From: Norana najaformis
Lineage: Eukaryota; Annelida; Clitellata; Crassiclitellata; Hormogastridae
Direction: 5' to 3'
Length of the DNA stretch: 64,000 nucleotides
NCBI GenBank assembly: GCA_964023275.1
Contig: OZ029917.1
Location: 32,950,505-33,014,504, forward strand
Part shown: in pieces, positions 26,401-38,695 of the stretch
Position numbering within the stretch: the stretch's first letter is position 1
Layout: every line of letters starts with the position of its first letter
Program-made: the position numbers and the translations under genes
The notes under the pieces: generated by a model
Told to the model about the DNA's origin: nothing
Database searches by the model: none
What the model saw: the letters and a program-made list of their open reading frames with translations, nothing else

Positions 26401-29400
26401 CAATACAATGGTAAGGTAAAGTTCAAATGTTGGTGGTAGAATTGGTGGTGGTGGTGGTGGTGTAGGAACAGGTGATAATGGAACTATTCCAGTTTATTTT
26501 AGAACTTCTATAGTGCCATTGTGATAATGTGCTAGGCATCAATCACTGGCATTCTGAGACAGATTCTCAATCTGGTCAATTCCAAGGGTCGGTCTGAGGA
26601 GACAGAATGGAGAGATAGCAAGGGCTCAGCTGTGCAAACAGATCAAAAAGGTGTATTTGAGAACACTGGGCCAGCAACAGATTAAGCCCTGTTTCCAAGA
26701 AAGGCAAAAGAAAGACAATCAGGGAACCTACTAGAGTAATGATCGGTCTGAAGGGTAAACATATTTTGAAGGTATTTATGACTGACCTGCATGCTCATGT
26801 AAGCAGTTACACCAATTTTGGATTTACTTTTCTGCTCCACAGGGCGCCAGTGGAGCGATTTATGAACTGGGTTAATACAATCATATTTAGAAGAATTTAT
26901 GATAGCCCTAGTCAGTGTTGGATAGTTAATTTTAAATAGTAATTACAGTAGTTGCAGTAACTAGTTACTTTGCCAGAAAAAGTAACTACATGTATTTACC
27001 ATAAATAGTTATTATAAATACTATTACAAAGCTCTCCTGCTTTTGTAGTAAAAAATTGGCTTCTTTTTTGTAGATGGTAACTTCTTCTGCTACACAAGGC
27101 AAGAACCAATTGGAGTCTGTGGCCAAATTATTCCGGTATTTTCTATTATTTATTCCGTTATTTTATTTTAGCTCAGTATTTTAAGCATAGTTTCGATTGG
27201 TTGATTGTTCTAGAAGCATAGTTTAATACACAAGAAAGCATGTGTACTTGAGTCACTCACTGTTTGAAAGCACAAGAGTAATGACTCCATTTGGCTTCAG
27301 AGGACTGACTGTGCGCTGTTCAATGATTATGATTGTGCAGATAAGCATACTGTTTAAATGATCGTCCTCTACTGTATGAAGCCAACTGCCTGTATAAAAC
27401 CAATACTATAACGGGCAATTTTGTGACTGGTTTGACAGAACATTGATATTTAACCCAAAAATGCCTACATCCGATACCATATTGCTTCCACTCCTTAACT
27501 GTATTGCTCAAACCACGTGGTTTTAGAGCTCTGACTCTGACCCTCAATGTAATCCTGAAATAATTTTTTTTATGGTTCTGTCGTAGTGGAATTTTCCATT
27601 GGTGCTGTTGGCATGGAAATGGTCGGCTGCGTTGGCTGCTGGTTGTACCGTGATCTTGAAGCCAGCAGAGGATACTCCACTGTCCGCTTTGTATGTTGCT
27701 GCACTGACCAAAGAGGTAAACCTCTGAGACTGATCGTCAAAGAACTGTAGCAGTTCTACAGTTGGTTTTTCGTGGTATACAGCAAGAGCAGAGGCAGCAC
27801 AAGTTAAGAAGTTCTTCTGTTGGATTGGAGTAGACTTTTATTCTCTCTGCATTTAGTTTTATGGAGTTTAGTGTTTTAGAACACTTAGGAGTTTCTGTAA
27901 ATTGATTGAATACATTGTTTTAAGTTAGACGTTATGTACAAGCTGTTTATTGTTATGCTTGACATATCTTATTGCAATTAGTAATATCTGGTTGTAATTA
28001 GTAACATTTATTGTGTCGGTGACTAATGCACTATGCATCAATCAATGGCACAAAGCATCAGCCGTGAGTAGGTGTCCATCCATCGCACATAAATCACTTA
28101 ATTCCTTGGTTATCAGACAGGTTTATTGATTCATGTAGCCAAGTCCACAGCCGCATGGGCCTGGCGACTGAAAAATCAGTTTACTGCTATATTGCTCAAA
28201 TTATACTGTAAACATTTGGCTAGTACCAAATAACGCTGTTAAGCTTAGTCTAGCTGTCAGAGGATATTATGTACATGGTAGCTACACGTTAGTAAGTTAT
28301 CATTGTAACTTTTCATCTTACAGCTAAAGGTTGCTCTAGATACTGAGATTTTCAATTGTATGGCTCATTTAGAAGTTTTATTTTAAACTGATCTACATGC
28401 AGTTTAATGTAGTCAACAGAAAGACGGTGAGGTGATTACTGAAGATGTGCAATAAAAACAAAAGTAATTTTAGAGTTGGTTTATTTTGGCTGCAAGAGAG
28501 AGAGAATAAGAAGACTGATAGGAAGTGTTGTTGAATGTTTAGGCTGGATTTCCTCCAGGTGTAATAAATGTTGTGCCTGGTTATGGAGCGACAGCTGGAA
28601 AGGCCATTGCTGCTCATCCGAACATCCAGAAAGTCGCTTTTACCGGATCATGCAAGGTTCGTTCTTAGTTTATATCGTCATTAGAGACAGAAACTGATGG
28701 GAATTCACTTATGAGGGAGTGGTATTTTATGCGGCATGAAGGAAGTTTCTTTCCAGGAATTTGGAATTCACTCCTTGCAGGAAGTTGAGCTCTTTGTAGC
28801 ATGTGTGCATTTGTCTGCCAACTGTCCACTGGGCGGTACCAGTCAGTTGTCAGTAGAGGACGAGTTCTCGCTTTCTGATCACATCTACCTCAATTTTTAT
28901 TTTTCAAGGGAATATTTCTAATTGTTAGGCACAAGTAGCATGGTGACCAATACCAAGGTGGCTGGGTGGCTAATGATGGAGTGATGACTAATGTCAGGGT
29001 GGCTTGGTATATATATATATATATATTGGCTTGGTGGCTGGTAGCAGAGTAGTATGGTGACAGCTACTAGAATGCCTTGGTGGCCAGTAGCGGCGTGGTA
29101 TCGAGGCTCGTGACATGGTGACCGATGGCAGTCATTTGGTGGCTGGTAGGATGGTGGCTAATTGTTGATATGTTAGTCTTTTACATCTGCTAACTCAGTT
29201 TAATATTCTTGTGTGGAACTTAAACTTCTGGCAAACCATTCAACTCCTATGGAAATGTTGACTTCACTCATTTAGTGTTGCATTGCAATCATATTTTTCT
29301 TCCATAACAAGATGATCTCTCTGATGCTGTTGATTGTCGTGACAGGAGTGTATTGTAAATGAACAGTTACCATGCTGTACTTACCTTTCCTATGGATGTT

Positions 29401-32400
29401 AATGTACGTTCTACCTAGTGTATGCTGAACAGGTAGAAAAGCACCCATATGATTTTCTCTTCTGTATATCTACTCTAACACTTAAAATTCTAGGTTGGCC
29501 AAAAGGTGATGTCTGAAGCTGCCAACAGCAATCTTAAGAAAGTAACCTTGGAATTGGGTGGAAAAAGCCCACTGATAATTTTCAAAGATGCTGATTGTAA
29601 GTTTCATATTAATTCGCATCCATGTTGTCATACTATGTCAGAATTTTTGTCAGTTGGTTTTCAACTTTTTCCTGCTACTGTAATATGATTTATTTTAGTG
29701 TAACATAACATACAGATGCTATTTTGTTATTATGTTACATGTCAGACACCTAAAATACTTTAATGCAAATAACCTGGACTAATTAAAGTTGAATAAGCTG
29801 GAGAGCTTCTGCGTGTACTTCACCACTGTAATGATGCACCTGGCATCAATCAGTGCTTGTTCTAAGAGAAACCAAACACAGGCTGCTGTCAATGATTGAC
29901 TGTAATTAAAAACCAGAAGCATGCTGTAACTGGTGATTGCTTCTAAGTGAAGCCATATGGCAATCTGCCCTCTAGGTGAGTTTTAATTATTTGCCATTTT
30001 AAAAATTGAGTTTGACTTGATATCCATTCAGGTTCCAGACAAGAGTAGTAGCAGACTGCTGTGGCATGTACTGGTTAGAATGACCAGTAGAGCAGAAGGA
30101 ATAATGCATTTTAAAATGAAAACCATTCTCATTTAGTATATTTTGGCATGAAGTCTAGCCACCTAGTCATTTGAGTAGAATACATAAGATGGAGTATTGG
30201 CCCATTTGTTGCATTCATATATCATCTTCACGTACATGCTTGGTCCTTGAATGCATGGTCTTGGAGGCGAAACATCTTTCGACTGAAGCACTGTTTCAAA
30301 ACCTACTGCATTTCTGGTTAGACTTGTTTCAGGCAGCTAGCACCAGGTTCCCAGCTAACCCAAAACACAGTGGTTGGAACGTGATAGTCTGTATTACGAG
30401 CATATTTTTATAATTGTGAATGTAATCTGACATTTTTGAAGTGCCATTTCAGGAATAAACTCATCAGGGTGCTTCCAACCCGAACCAGTGAGACCACTGT
30501 CAAATAATACAGACTTCAGGTGCTTGCAAAACTGCGGAAGGGACAAACTGAGTAGCTTGAGCCACAACTCTCAGGAAAGGCAATTCCAACATAGGCAAAG
30601 CTTCTGTACTGAGCTATAGCAGTGTTCATATGAGGGACAGTCAGGAGTCCACGGGCAGCTGACCGGTGAGTGCTATGGCCCAGAACCAAGGAGACTGAAA
30701 TGCAGAATCCCTAAGGTATGATGGAACAGAGCCAACAAGACAATTACGCATAAGAGTTAGGTTCTTGAACTGAATACACTGCTGAATGGGGAGCCAGTGT
30801 AAAGTATCCCACATAAAGGAAGTTATATGGCTATACTTGGGGACACCTCTGATGAGATGGGCAGTGGTACTGAGAACAGACTGTAGCTTGGAAATGTTAG
30901 CAAGTGAGAGTCCAGCAAAGATATTGTTACCAAAGTCGACCCTGGGTTGCTGTGGTTCCTCTTTCAGCCCAAGGAGCACTACTGAAATCAATAGATTTCA
31001 GAGATGAGGGTTTGTTTTGCAGTGGATACGGCTGTTCAGATTTCTATGGATGCCATCATGGCATACCAGGGTCAGGTGTGCTGTGCTGGGTCAAGAACGT
31101 TTGTTCAGGAGGACATCTACGATGAATTTGTGAAGCGGGCAGTTAAAGCAGTTGAATCACGAGTCATTGGGGATGTGCTGACAACCACCTGTGAACATGG
31201 ACCACAGGTAATTACTACCTCGAGATCAGATAAAATCTATAAATGTTTCAAAGAAAAGTGTCAGGCTGAATGTCACAGCAGCAAGTTGAGATGTTAGTTC
31301 ATTGTCTGTGTTGTCGGAGTTCTTTAGAATTTTGTCATTTGATGTTTTGCCAACTACTGTATCGTAATTTGTTTCAGTGTAACGTAAGGTAAATCTTTCA
31401 CTTGTTAAGCATCAAAAACACTATTGCTGAAAGTGATAGTATGACTATATACCAGTATACGGTACTCTTAAAAGTATTGTCATGAATCTTTAGATGCATG
31501 TAAAACTCTCAAAGACATACAATGTGTGGTGGTGTCAAAGCGCATTCACTGTCTCCTAATGTCAGACATTTCAGTCTGATTAGTTCAACAGTCAGCAGTA
31601 ATTTCTGGCTATTGGGTAAAGTGGATAGTCTTTAAAACAAGAAAGTGATATATGCGAGCTTTCTAGCCACAATGGTGTCTGCTGTTTCTAGACATTACCT
31701 TCGAAAATATGACATTACTTTCAAGAGTGATCTTTAAAAAAGGGACTGTGAAATTGCTTGATTGTTGTTTCTGTGCTTCAGCCAAAAGATCCCAAAACCT
31801 TGGGACTGTGTCTCTGAAGACAGCCAGTGTCTTTGCCTTTAGGATTGTCTCTTTTAGCCTCAAATGGTTTTTCATTCAGAAAATATAAACTAGCAATGAA
31901 TGGAAATCTGTTATGAATGTGTTTCTAGATTAATGATACTCAGTTCAAGAAAGTTCTGGGCTACATTGAGGCGGGTAAGAAAGAGGGCGCAAAAGTCGAG
32001 ATTGGAGGCAGTCGTCACGGTGAAAAGGGCTACTTTATAAAGCCCACCATCTTCTCAAATGTTACAGATGAGATGGTTATAGCTAAAGAAGAGGTAAGAT
32101 AGCCATTCTCAAGTCTGTCATCTCTGGTTTTTGTGACTGAGGTATGGCACACGAGTGATCAGTCGACTCGTTACATGTAACGCAGTGCCTGTCGTCCTTA
32201 AATGGTCACTATTTAATTACTTCTCAGCTCTACACAATCCTCTGTTTACCTTATGTTGCACCTTTTTAGGTCAGTTAGATGGCTATGAATGCATTGCTTT
32301 TGAGAGGTTCTTAAAGGGCATGATATAAAACCTTCTTACATACTTGCATAAATATATACACACCTGCATGCAGGCATACATGCACATTTGCATACTAGCA

Positions 32401-35400
32401 AACCCTAGTGTACAGGTGTATACAAACAGATCAAGTTCGTATGTGCTGCAGAGATTTGTTTTTCCTTGCCTTTCACTAAAGAGGTACTTGGACTTGTCCA
32501 CATCCCAGTAGTAGTAGCTGTAGTTTCAATGTTTAATGACAGCTTATGGCATCAAAGGCTGTTGATGTTACCCTCCTCTTTTATCCAAGTTTGGGACTGG
32601 CTTTACCCAAGTACAGCAGTGGCGGAGTTAAAATACCCAGTGTGGTTCATTCAGTGTTTCATAAAGTGAGTGGAGATTCCTTCCTTAGGCAATCAGATGA
32701 CCCTATGTGTATGTAAAAACTCCTGCATCATCAGAGAGCACAGACTTATGGGAATTCTTACATAATTCTAAGCTGTCATTTTCGGGCCCAACTTCTTTGT
32801 GCGACATGTCTCAGGTGATTGTGTCCTGTTGCCATACATATGACTTATGCAACAACAGATGCTCAGAACTTAGCTCAAAGGGGTGGCATACAGTAGAAAA
32901 AACATGTGAATTAATGACTTTTGCAATGTCAGTAAACACCAATGCTCTCTGACCTGAGATTGTTATTGCTGGGTAAAAATACTGTAAAAATACAATGCAA
33001 AGGTTAAGATTACTGGAAGATGTTTGACTGCACAAAGCCTGCCAAAGAAAAAACTCTTTAAGTGTGCCACCCAGGCTGATTGGTTGGTGAGTGAGCTGTT
33101 ATTGGAGACTGTGGTGTCTGAAACCATGTGTAAACAGACTGCTCGTAAAATGAGATAATGCTTAACTAACCTAAGATGTTCTGTAACTAAACCCAACCAC
33201 AGTATGGGAGGCCTATTCACTATCACTTTATTTCATATAGCAATCTTTAAAGCTTTTGTACCTAGTTTGTGATATAATTTGTAAAAAACACAAAAAATGA
33301 AAATGCTAAAGTTTTATTTTATTTTATTAAACAACATTTAACAATAAATTTAAATATAACCATAAAAATAATATACATTTAACATTTAAGTTTTTATACA
33401 TTCCATAGCCCTAACATCCGTCAAGTCATTGCACCAGCATTGGCAGGTGGCAGCAGGCATATGCATTTTCTTCCCAGTCCAACTACCATAATTACATTCT
33501 TCACAGGTTTGCACTCCTTTGTTTCATGCATTTACCCAGCCTTGTAGAATTGACTCTGCATTACCAAGATCTCTAGAGATTTTGCCTTGCATTTTTTCAT
33601 TATGTAACTGATTGCAAGTTACAACTAGCTTTTCCTCAACAATGTGGGCACACTGATGCTTGACTCTGCCATTATGAAATAAGGCATGCAAAAAATATGT
33701 AAACATATGTAGCGTGACTAAGCACACTACACCTTATCACCTTAAAAAATGGGATGCAGAGGAAAGAAACCTTGCAGAGCATGGTCATGTAATTTAATTA
33801 ATCCTGCTGTGTATATTTAGATACTTAACACTACACCGCAGTACTTGTATTGCGAGTTAACTAACCTAGCGTGTTAAGTTACCGGGGCAACAGCTGGGGA
33901 GGACAGGACACCACTTCGTACTTTGCAGAATAACGGGTAAACAGGTAGCCTATAAATACACCTACATTGTATTCAGCCTTGTCCATTGTAATTCTGTTCT
34001 TATTCTGTCATAAACATTTAACCCAGACCGTTCTTTTTCTTTTGAGGATAGTTGGCTCAGCCCATTCTTATTCTGTTGCATATCTTTGACCCAGTCCACT
34101 GTAGTTCTGTTGAGGATATTTGGCTCAACCTGTTCTTTTTCTAATGTAGTTTTCTGGCCCAATCTACTGTACTTATATTGAGGATAGTTGGTGCAGTCTT
34201 TTCTTAGTATTTTTGTAAATATTTGTTCCTGTCCGTTGTTATTCTGTTGTCGATATTTGGCCCAGTCGACTGTAGTTTTGTGGCGGATATTTGGCTCAGT
34301 CTATTTTTATTCTGTTTTAGATATTTGGCCCAGTCCAGTGCATTCTGAAGTTCAAAACTGTGGATGAAGTAATTCCCCGGGCAAATGGTACATCCTATGG
34401 CCTTGCAGCTGGTTGTGTGACAAACAACATCAACACTGCGATCACTGTTGCAAATAGTGTCCAGGGAGGCAGCATTTGGCAAGTAGTTCTGTTACATAAA
34501 TTGCTTTTTATGAAATGTGTAACAGTCTTTTGCCACAACAAGATAGCATCCTAAAGCAAAATCCCTAAGTTGTATGAACTTCATTCAGCTGTTAGTACAA
34601 ATTCCTTGTTACAGTACTGCATTTACCAAATAGCATGTGATTGTAATTGTTGCACAGTAGCATAAAAGCAACATATTGACAGCTGGTGCTATTGTTGCTG
34701 GAATGCTGGTAGCAACCATCTGGTAATTATGCAGATTCCTTGGCTTGTAGCCAGTTATAGGTAATTATGCAGATACCATGGCTTGTAGACTGTTATAGGT
34801 AATTATGCAGCTACCATGGCTTATAGCCAGAGTGTATTGTGTTCTTTTGAAATCTTTAGAATTCTTTATCAGTTGGTCGCAGCAAACTTAATTAGTGCCT
34901 TGAAACTAGAGTTAACTGGGGTAAATGTTTGAGCGCATTCTGGCCATATGAATTCTTGTTGTTAGCACACATTGCTGATACCATTATCTTATTATTACAT
35001 TTTAGTCATCATTTTTCAGTAGATAAACATTTACCTGAATCTATGAGCTTTTATTCAGGGTATAACGACATTTGCACTGTAATTGTCTCCTGATATATTT
35101 ATCCAGCTTTCTGTTTTAAAAATCATGATGATGACTACCTCAGGCTAGTAGCTACAACTCCGTATTGGTGCATTATTTCTCAGTTGGAGAAATGGCATAG
35201 CGTGTAGTAGTGATTGTTCAGTGAACAAATCGAATTTGTATAGTTGAATAATAGTTAAGTTGGTGAAGTGTTTGATGTTTAGGATCAACTGCTGGGATCC
35301 AGCTTCTCCACAGGCTCCATTTGGTGGATTCAAACAGTCTGGATTTGGGAAAGAGCTGTGAGTAATGCCATTCCAGCTGTCAATCCTCTCAGTTTCTTCT

Positions 35401-36910
35401 CTTAGCAAACGTTAATTAGATCATTGAAGAATACAACTCATGATTCTGAATTCTTACTTGCAGCACTTCAAGGCAGCAGGGGGGCTGTGCCTGCAGTTCA
35501 AATGAAATTCATAATCTGTTAAAACACCTTCCCATATCTTACTAAATCCTCACATGGTCTTGTTGTGGATTTACTTGATTTTGTTTTGTTACAGTGGTGA
35601 AGAAGCCCTGAGAGCATATACACAAACAAAGACTGTAAGTTGAGCTTTAGACATTTACCTTGGATCACAAATTGTAATATAGAAGATACAGCTGTAAACT
35701 TGTTCTCATCACAGTATAGCACCTTTGCATACCAATAGGCTCCTGCCGTGTGCAGAGGAGCTAGTGACCCAATTCTAACTCTGGTAGAGGGTCTAGAACT
35801 TGGACATTAGAATAAGCTCTGTTTCTCCTCATATGCCAGACTTGGACAATAGACTAGGGTTCTACTTCTTGTTATAAAAAAAAGAAAAAAACGCAAGTGT
35901 TTATGTGGCTCAGTGGAAACTCTATTAAAATATGGTACATAAAAATATTAGGTCAAGTGATCATTCAGTTGAGGCGCATAAACAACCACTGCAATCCAAC
36001 GAGAGGACTACTTTTATAACCTCCCTTCTTGTCTTGGTGGTACTTCTTTAACAACCAGTAAAGGATGGAGGTTGAGTGGGCACCAGGTAGCGTGATAAGC
36101 TATGGATGATCACATGTCCAAGTTCGTACCTGGCTTGATTTTTATTAACTTCTTGCTTTGCCTGTGAATGTTATATCAACAAAACCTAGCAGCAACCTGC
36201 TTGGCTTTGTTGATTTATTTCTACCAAGCATTAAAACCAAACTTGGACATCAGAATAGATTTCATTTTCTTTTCTTGCATGCCTTAGTAAGATGATATGG
36301 GATTATCCATAGAAGACGTCTGCAAAAATGAATACTTTGGACCCTCCTTCCCTCTCCTTGATGGCATTTGTCCACATTTGGCATTAACCTTCCCATACAC
36401 CTGGCAGACATCCCCACTCCAGTGGAATACTAAAGCCTAGATTTGGCTACCCTTTTGATCTCCCACAGCTAACTGTGCTAGAGGGTGGGGTAATTTGACA
36501 CTGCCACATCAAGTAAAGGGACTATATAATTAGATAGAATGCACAGACCATCTGCTGTTTGACTGAAGTTGGTGTTTAATGCACTGGCTGTAGAGAAATA
36601 ATTGGATGTACCAAATTTAGATGTGGACATCTGCAATGGGCATAACTCTCTCCTCCCCGTCCGCATTTGGGCAAATCCTCCTTCCCCCTTTTTGTGGGTG
36701 TCCTTAATGGATGACCCCTGTGGTATTAGAACTACAAATGCTTTTAATGGCCCCAGAAAGACACTGTATAAGATTATTGTCTTTGTTACGTTACACTGAT
36801 TTCTCGAAACCTTAAAATGCTGTCAGTGTTTAAGAAAATTAACGAGTTTTTTACTTTTTATTTTCTTTGTTCTTTAGGTGTTAATAAAAATTCCACAGAA
36901 AACTTCGTAA
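17445..36910 (+). CDS. ALDH1A: Cytosolic NAD-dependent aldehyde dehydrogenase, ALDH1A/retinal dehydrogenase type, 14 exons, complete
   Basis: Exons: 17445-17486, 17877-17981, 23168-23308, 26218-26344, 27074-27135, 27587-27715, 28543-28656, 29494-29596, 31023-31207, 31929-32093, 34321-34478, 35283-35357, 35595-35634, 36878-36910. All joins keep phase and give 492 residues. The enzyme oxidises aldehydes, possibly retinal, to acids with NAD. Visible: WNFP at 160-163 (Asn161, oxyanion), Lys184 in KPAED (NAD), Glu260 in LELGGKSP (general base), Cys294 in GQVCCAGSR (nucleophile), EEIFGP near 390-395, PFGGFKQSG, and a C-terminus KIPQKTS. It starts [10 protein letters not shown] with no mitochondrial presequence, which favours ALDH1 over ALDH2. 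Odd points: the nucleotide-binding FTGSTE segment reads FTGSCK (235-240), and intron 11 needs a GC donor. Intron 2 is 5.2 kb. The exact substrate cannot be read from sequence. Confidence 0.95.
19835..20030. repeat. Two-variant minisatellite, 37/39 bp, five copies
   Basis: Five units each begin GCATGTTGYAGTGTTTT. Three are type A (37 bp, ending TTGCCCTGTTGTTGT) and two are type B (39 bp, ending TATTGTATTTGTGTTGCTGT), in the order A-B-A-A-B. It lies in ALDH intron 2. Confidence 0.85.
22060..22915 (-). mobile_element. CR1-like LINE RT fragment
   Basis: Minus-strand frames show [11 protein letters not shown] (the YADD box region) near 22900, then [49 protein letters not shown] and [11 protein letters not shown] palm to C-terminus. 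Frameshifts break the frame. It lies in ALDH intron 2, antisense to the gene. Confidence 0.85.
23395..23505 (+). mobile_element. tRNA-derived SINE
   Basis: TTAGTGGTTAGCCTGCTGGACTG resembles a tRNA A-box half and GGTGGGCTTTCAAATCCCC a B-box half, with a non-tRNA tail running to about 23505. It directly abuts the GC-rich element that follows. Located in ALDH intron 3. Confidence 0.55.
23506..25700 (-). mobile_element. GC/CpG-rich 2.2 kb element of unknown class with a 201-codon ORF and internal tandem repeats
   Basis: Base composition changes sharply here: CpG is common, unlike the flanking AT-rich intron. On the minus strand, an ORF of 201 codons (24101-23496) lies downstream of three tandem units of about 245 bp. 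A TATATAAG-like box lies upstream near 25370. The ORF is rich in Ser, Arg, Glu and Gly and I recognise no domain. The order repeats, then ORF resembles a retrotransposon 5' region with promoter monomers feeding an ORF1/gag-like frame, but this is inference. It could also be an intronic CpG island or alternative promoter. It lies within ALDH intron 3. Confidence 0.45.
24514..25165. repeat. Three tandem units of about 245 bp
   Basis: Units start near 24514, 24760 and 25014. Shared landmarks are a CTCGYGA block, TTCCAACARGGTGGGCCC, CTGCTGGACCAA, GGAGCCAGTCAGAAATCAGA, a GGGAGCGCACTGATCAG-like block and ACACAGACCTGT. Copies 1 and 2 are nearly identical over 70 bases; copy 3 is diverged. Confidence 0.8.
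26495..26930 (-). mobile_element. CR1-like LINE 3' fragment
   Basis: Shares ACTTCTATAGTGCCATTGTG and GGCATCAATCACTGG with the 37.8 kb element, and the minus strand near 26860 reads LHWRPVEQ, the conserved LHWLPV motif of CR1 C-termini. In ALDH intron 4, antisense. Confidence 0.65.
28930..29165. repeat. Degenerate GGTGGCTGGTA-type minisatellite with TA run
   Basis: Irregular repeats of TGGTGGCTGGTAGC, TATGGTGACC and similar words fill about 235 bases of ALDH intron 7, interrupted by a (TA)n run near 29010. Confidence 0.6.
30435..31000 (-). mobile_element. CR1-like LINE C-terminal fragment next to ALDH exon 9
   Basis: The minus strand encodes [20 protein letters not shown], then [15 protein letters not shown] and [15 protein letters not shown], the typical end of a CR1 RT. 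It stops about 20 bases before the splice acceptor of ALDH exon 9, so the insertion left only a minimal 3' splice region. Confidence 0.85.
33968..34345 (+). repeat. 34-35 bp minisatellite whose last unit is the start of ALDH exon 11
   Basis: Roughly ten degenerate units in intron 10 follow the pattern GATATTTGGCCCAGTC plus CACTGTAGTTCTGTTGA. Unit starts are near 34010, 34045, 34079, 34114, 34148, 34182, 34217, 34251, 34285 and 34320. The final unit contains the real acceptor (TGTTTTAG) and the first bases of exon 11, ATATTTGGCCCAGTCCAGTG, which encode the conserved IFGPVQ motif. Confidence 0.85.
34479..35282 (+). other. GC-AG intron 11 of ALDH
   Basis: The donor reads TTTG|GCAAGT and the acceptor GTTTAG|GATC. 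Only this GC donor joins exon 11 to exon 12 in phase, giving SIWINC; the nearby GT at 34483 shifts the frame and loses the conserved Trp-Ile-Asn. Apart from the C, the donor fits the consensus well, as GC donors usually do. Confidence 0.85.
34721..34835. repeat. 38 bp tandem triplication in ALDH intron 11
   Basis: Three copies of a 38 bp unit beginning GGTAATTATGCAGATACC and continuing ATGGCTTGTAGCCAGTTATA, 85-95 percent alike by eye. Confidence 0.85.
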
Positions 36911-37704
36911 AATCTGAGATTGACGGAAACTACTGAAAGTTAAAGGCAGAGATTACCATATACGTATGCACAAAGCCAGAAGACTTGCTTAAAATTTCTA
37001 AGACATTAGACTTATTATTAGCTATAGTAATCTGCTGTAACCTTATAACGCCTTTGCATTGTTAATATATTCCTTGGTATGTTATGTTACAGTTACTAAG
37101 AGTAACAGATACATTTTAAAACTGGACTGAAATTGTCATAATACAAAATGTTGTTTCTATAAAGCACTGCATTTAAGAAATGTTTCTTTTTTCAAATTAG
37201 TTATTGTTTTACAACTGCTAAATACTTATAACAGTTACCGTTGGGTCTGTGTTTGAACCATAATATTGTGGCCAAGGTAAGGTAATTGCTGTTTAATTCA
37301 ATGACTCAAAAGCAGTCTGTTTCTAGAAGTGCAGATCTTTTAACTGAAGTGCAGATCCCACAGCACACACTGACACCAAACGAATTTGGCAATATTCGGT
37401 CAAAAATACAACTTGAAGGATACTCAGTTTCTCTGAAAGCACCACTTCTGTAATTTTTTGGGCCTCAAAATCACGGCGATTCCGTTGTTTTACTAAAGGG
37501 TGTAGGAGTCTCTCTGAAATTCTACAGCTTGTCACCAATATCTGGCTGGTGGTATATTAGACTAAACAACTGGTGAATAATGTCGAAGGAAGAAGAACAA
37601 GTGCAAGAGTGTTGGATTCATTTGTGTCTTCTCATGCCTTACACCAGAGGTGCTTGATAGTCTAGCACCTCTGTCTCATAGTACTGACCCTTGGAATTGA
37701 CTGG

Positions 37705-37765
37705 ACTGTGATTCTGGATAGAGTGTTGGACTATAAATCCAGAGGCTGGGGTTCATATCTCAAAA
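37705..37765 (+). mobile_element. tRNA-derived SINE head
   Basis: GGATAGAGTGTTGGACTATA and AGGCTGGGGTTCATATCTC resemble tRNA A and B boxes at the normal spacing. No acceptor stem pairing is evident, so not called as a functional tRNA. Confidence 0.4.
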
Positions 37766-38695
37766 ACAATAATGATTCAAGATATAGTACCAAACTTGGT
37801 TATAATCTAATTTTAGAACTTCTATAGTGCCATTATAATAATGCAGTAGGGATCAATTGATGGCACTCCAAAACAGAAACACAATCTATTCAATTGTGCT
37901 ATGAGACAGAAAGAATAAAGAGGATACCGGTAAGAAAGCTGAAACAAAAACGTTGAGTTGAGAACAACAGATACCAAGAACACAGCAGAGCGAACAGACT
38001 GTAGAAGTGCAGTCAAGAACCATTGACCAGCAACAGAAAAGCTGCCATGCTGCCAAGTGCAGTGTTCACTTGAGGTATGGCAAGAGAGAAACGCAGTCAG
38101 AGAATCTAGTAGAGTGATAATAAGTCTGAGGGGTAAACTTATGTTGAAGGTACCGCAGCTGACCAAAATGCAGTGTCTTATAGGCAATTACACCAATTAT
38201 AAAATTCCCTGTTCAACAGAGAGCCAAAACAGTGATTTAAGAACTAAAGTAGCATGATCATATTTAGAAGCATCTGAAATTGCCCTAGCAAATAAGTTCT
38301 AACTCTTTACAACTTTGAGAAATTTGCTTTTGTGGCACCATACAGAAGGAAGTTATTACAATCAAGACGGTTGAAAATGAGTGCCAGTAGCACTTATGTA
38401 GCTATGGGAATATGTCTGATTGAATGAATGTGGAAGCGAGACAATACACAAAGAGCATTTATATGGTCACTGAAGCATATATTGGAGTCAAATGTTATAC
38501 CCAAATTATGTGCACATTTAGAGCGCTCAGTTAGTGACCTGACAAGATGTAAGGAGTTTAGTGTTTCATGCTGCTTAAACCACTGAGATGTGCAAAAGAG
38601 GAGAAACTGTCTTGGACGGAATTAGTAACAGTTTATTGGCAGCCATCCATGAATGAACGTCACTGAATACACTGGATAACAACTGAATCAGAGTT

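Noticed and set aside
37705..37765. Functional tRNA gene
   Set aside because: A and B box-like words are present but no acceptor stem or anticodon stem pairing can be drawn, so it is listed only as a SINE head.
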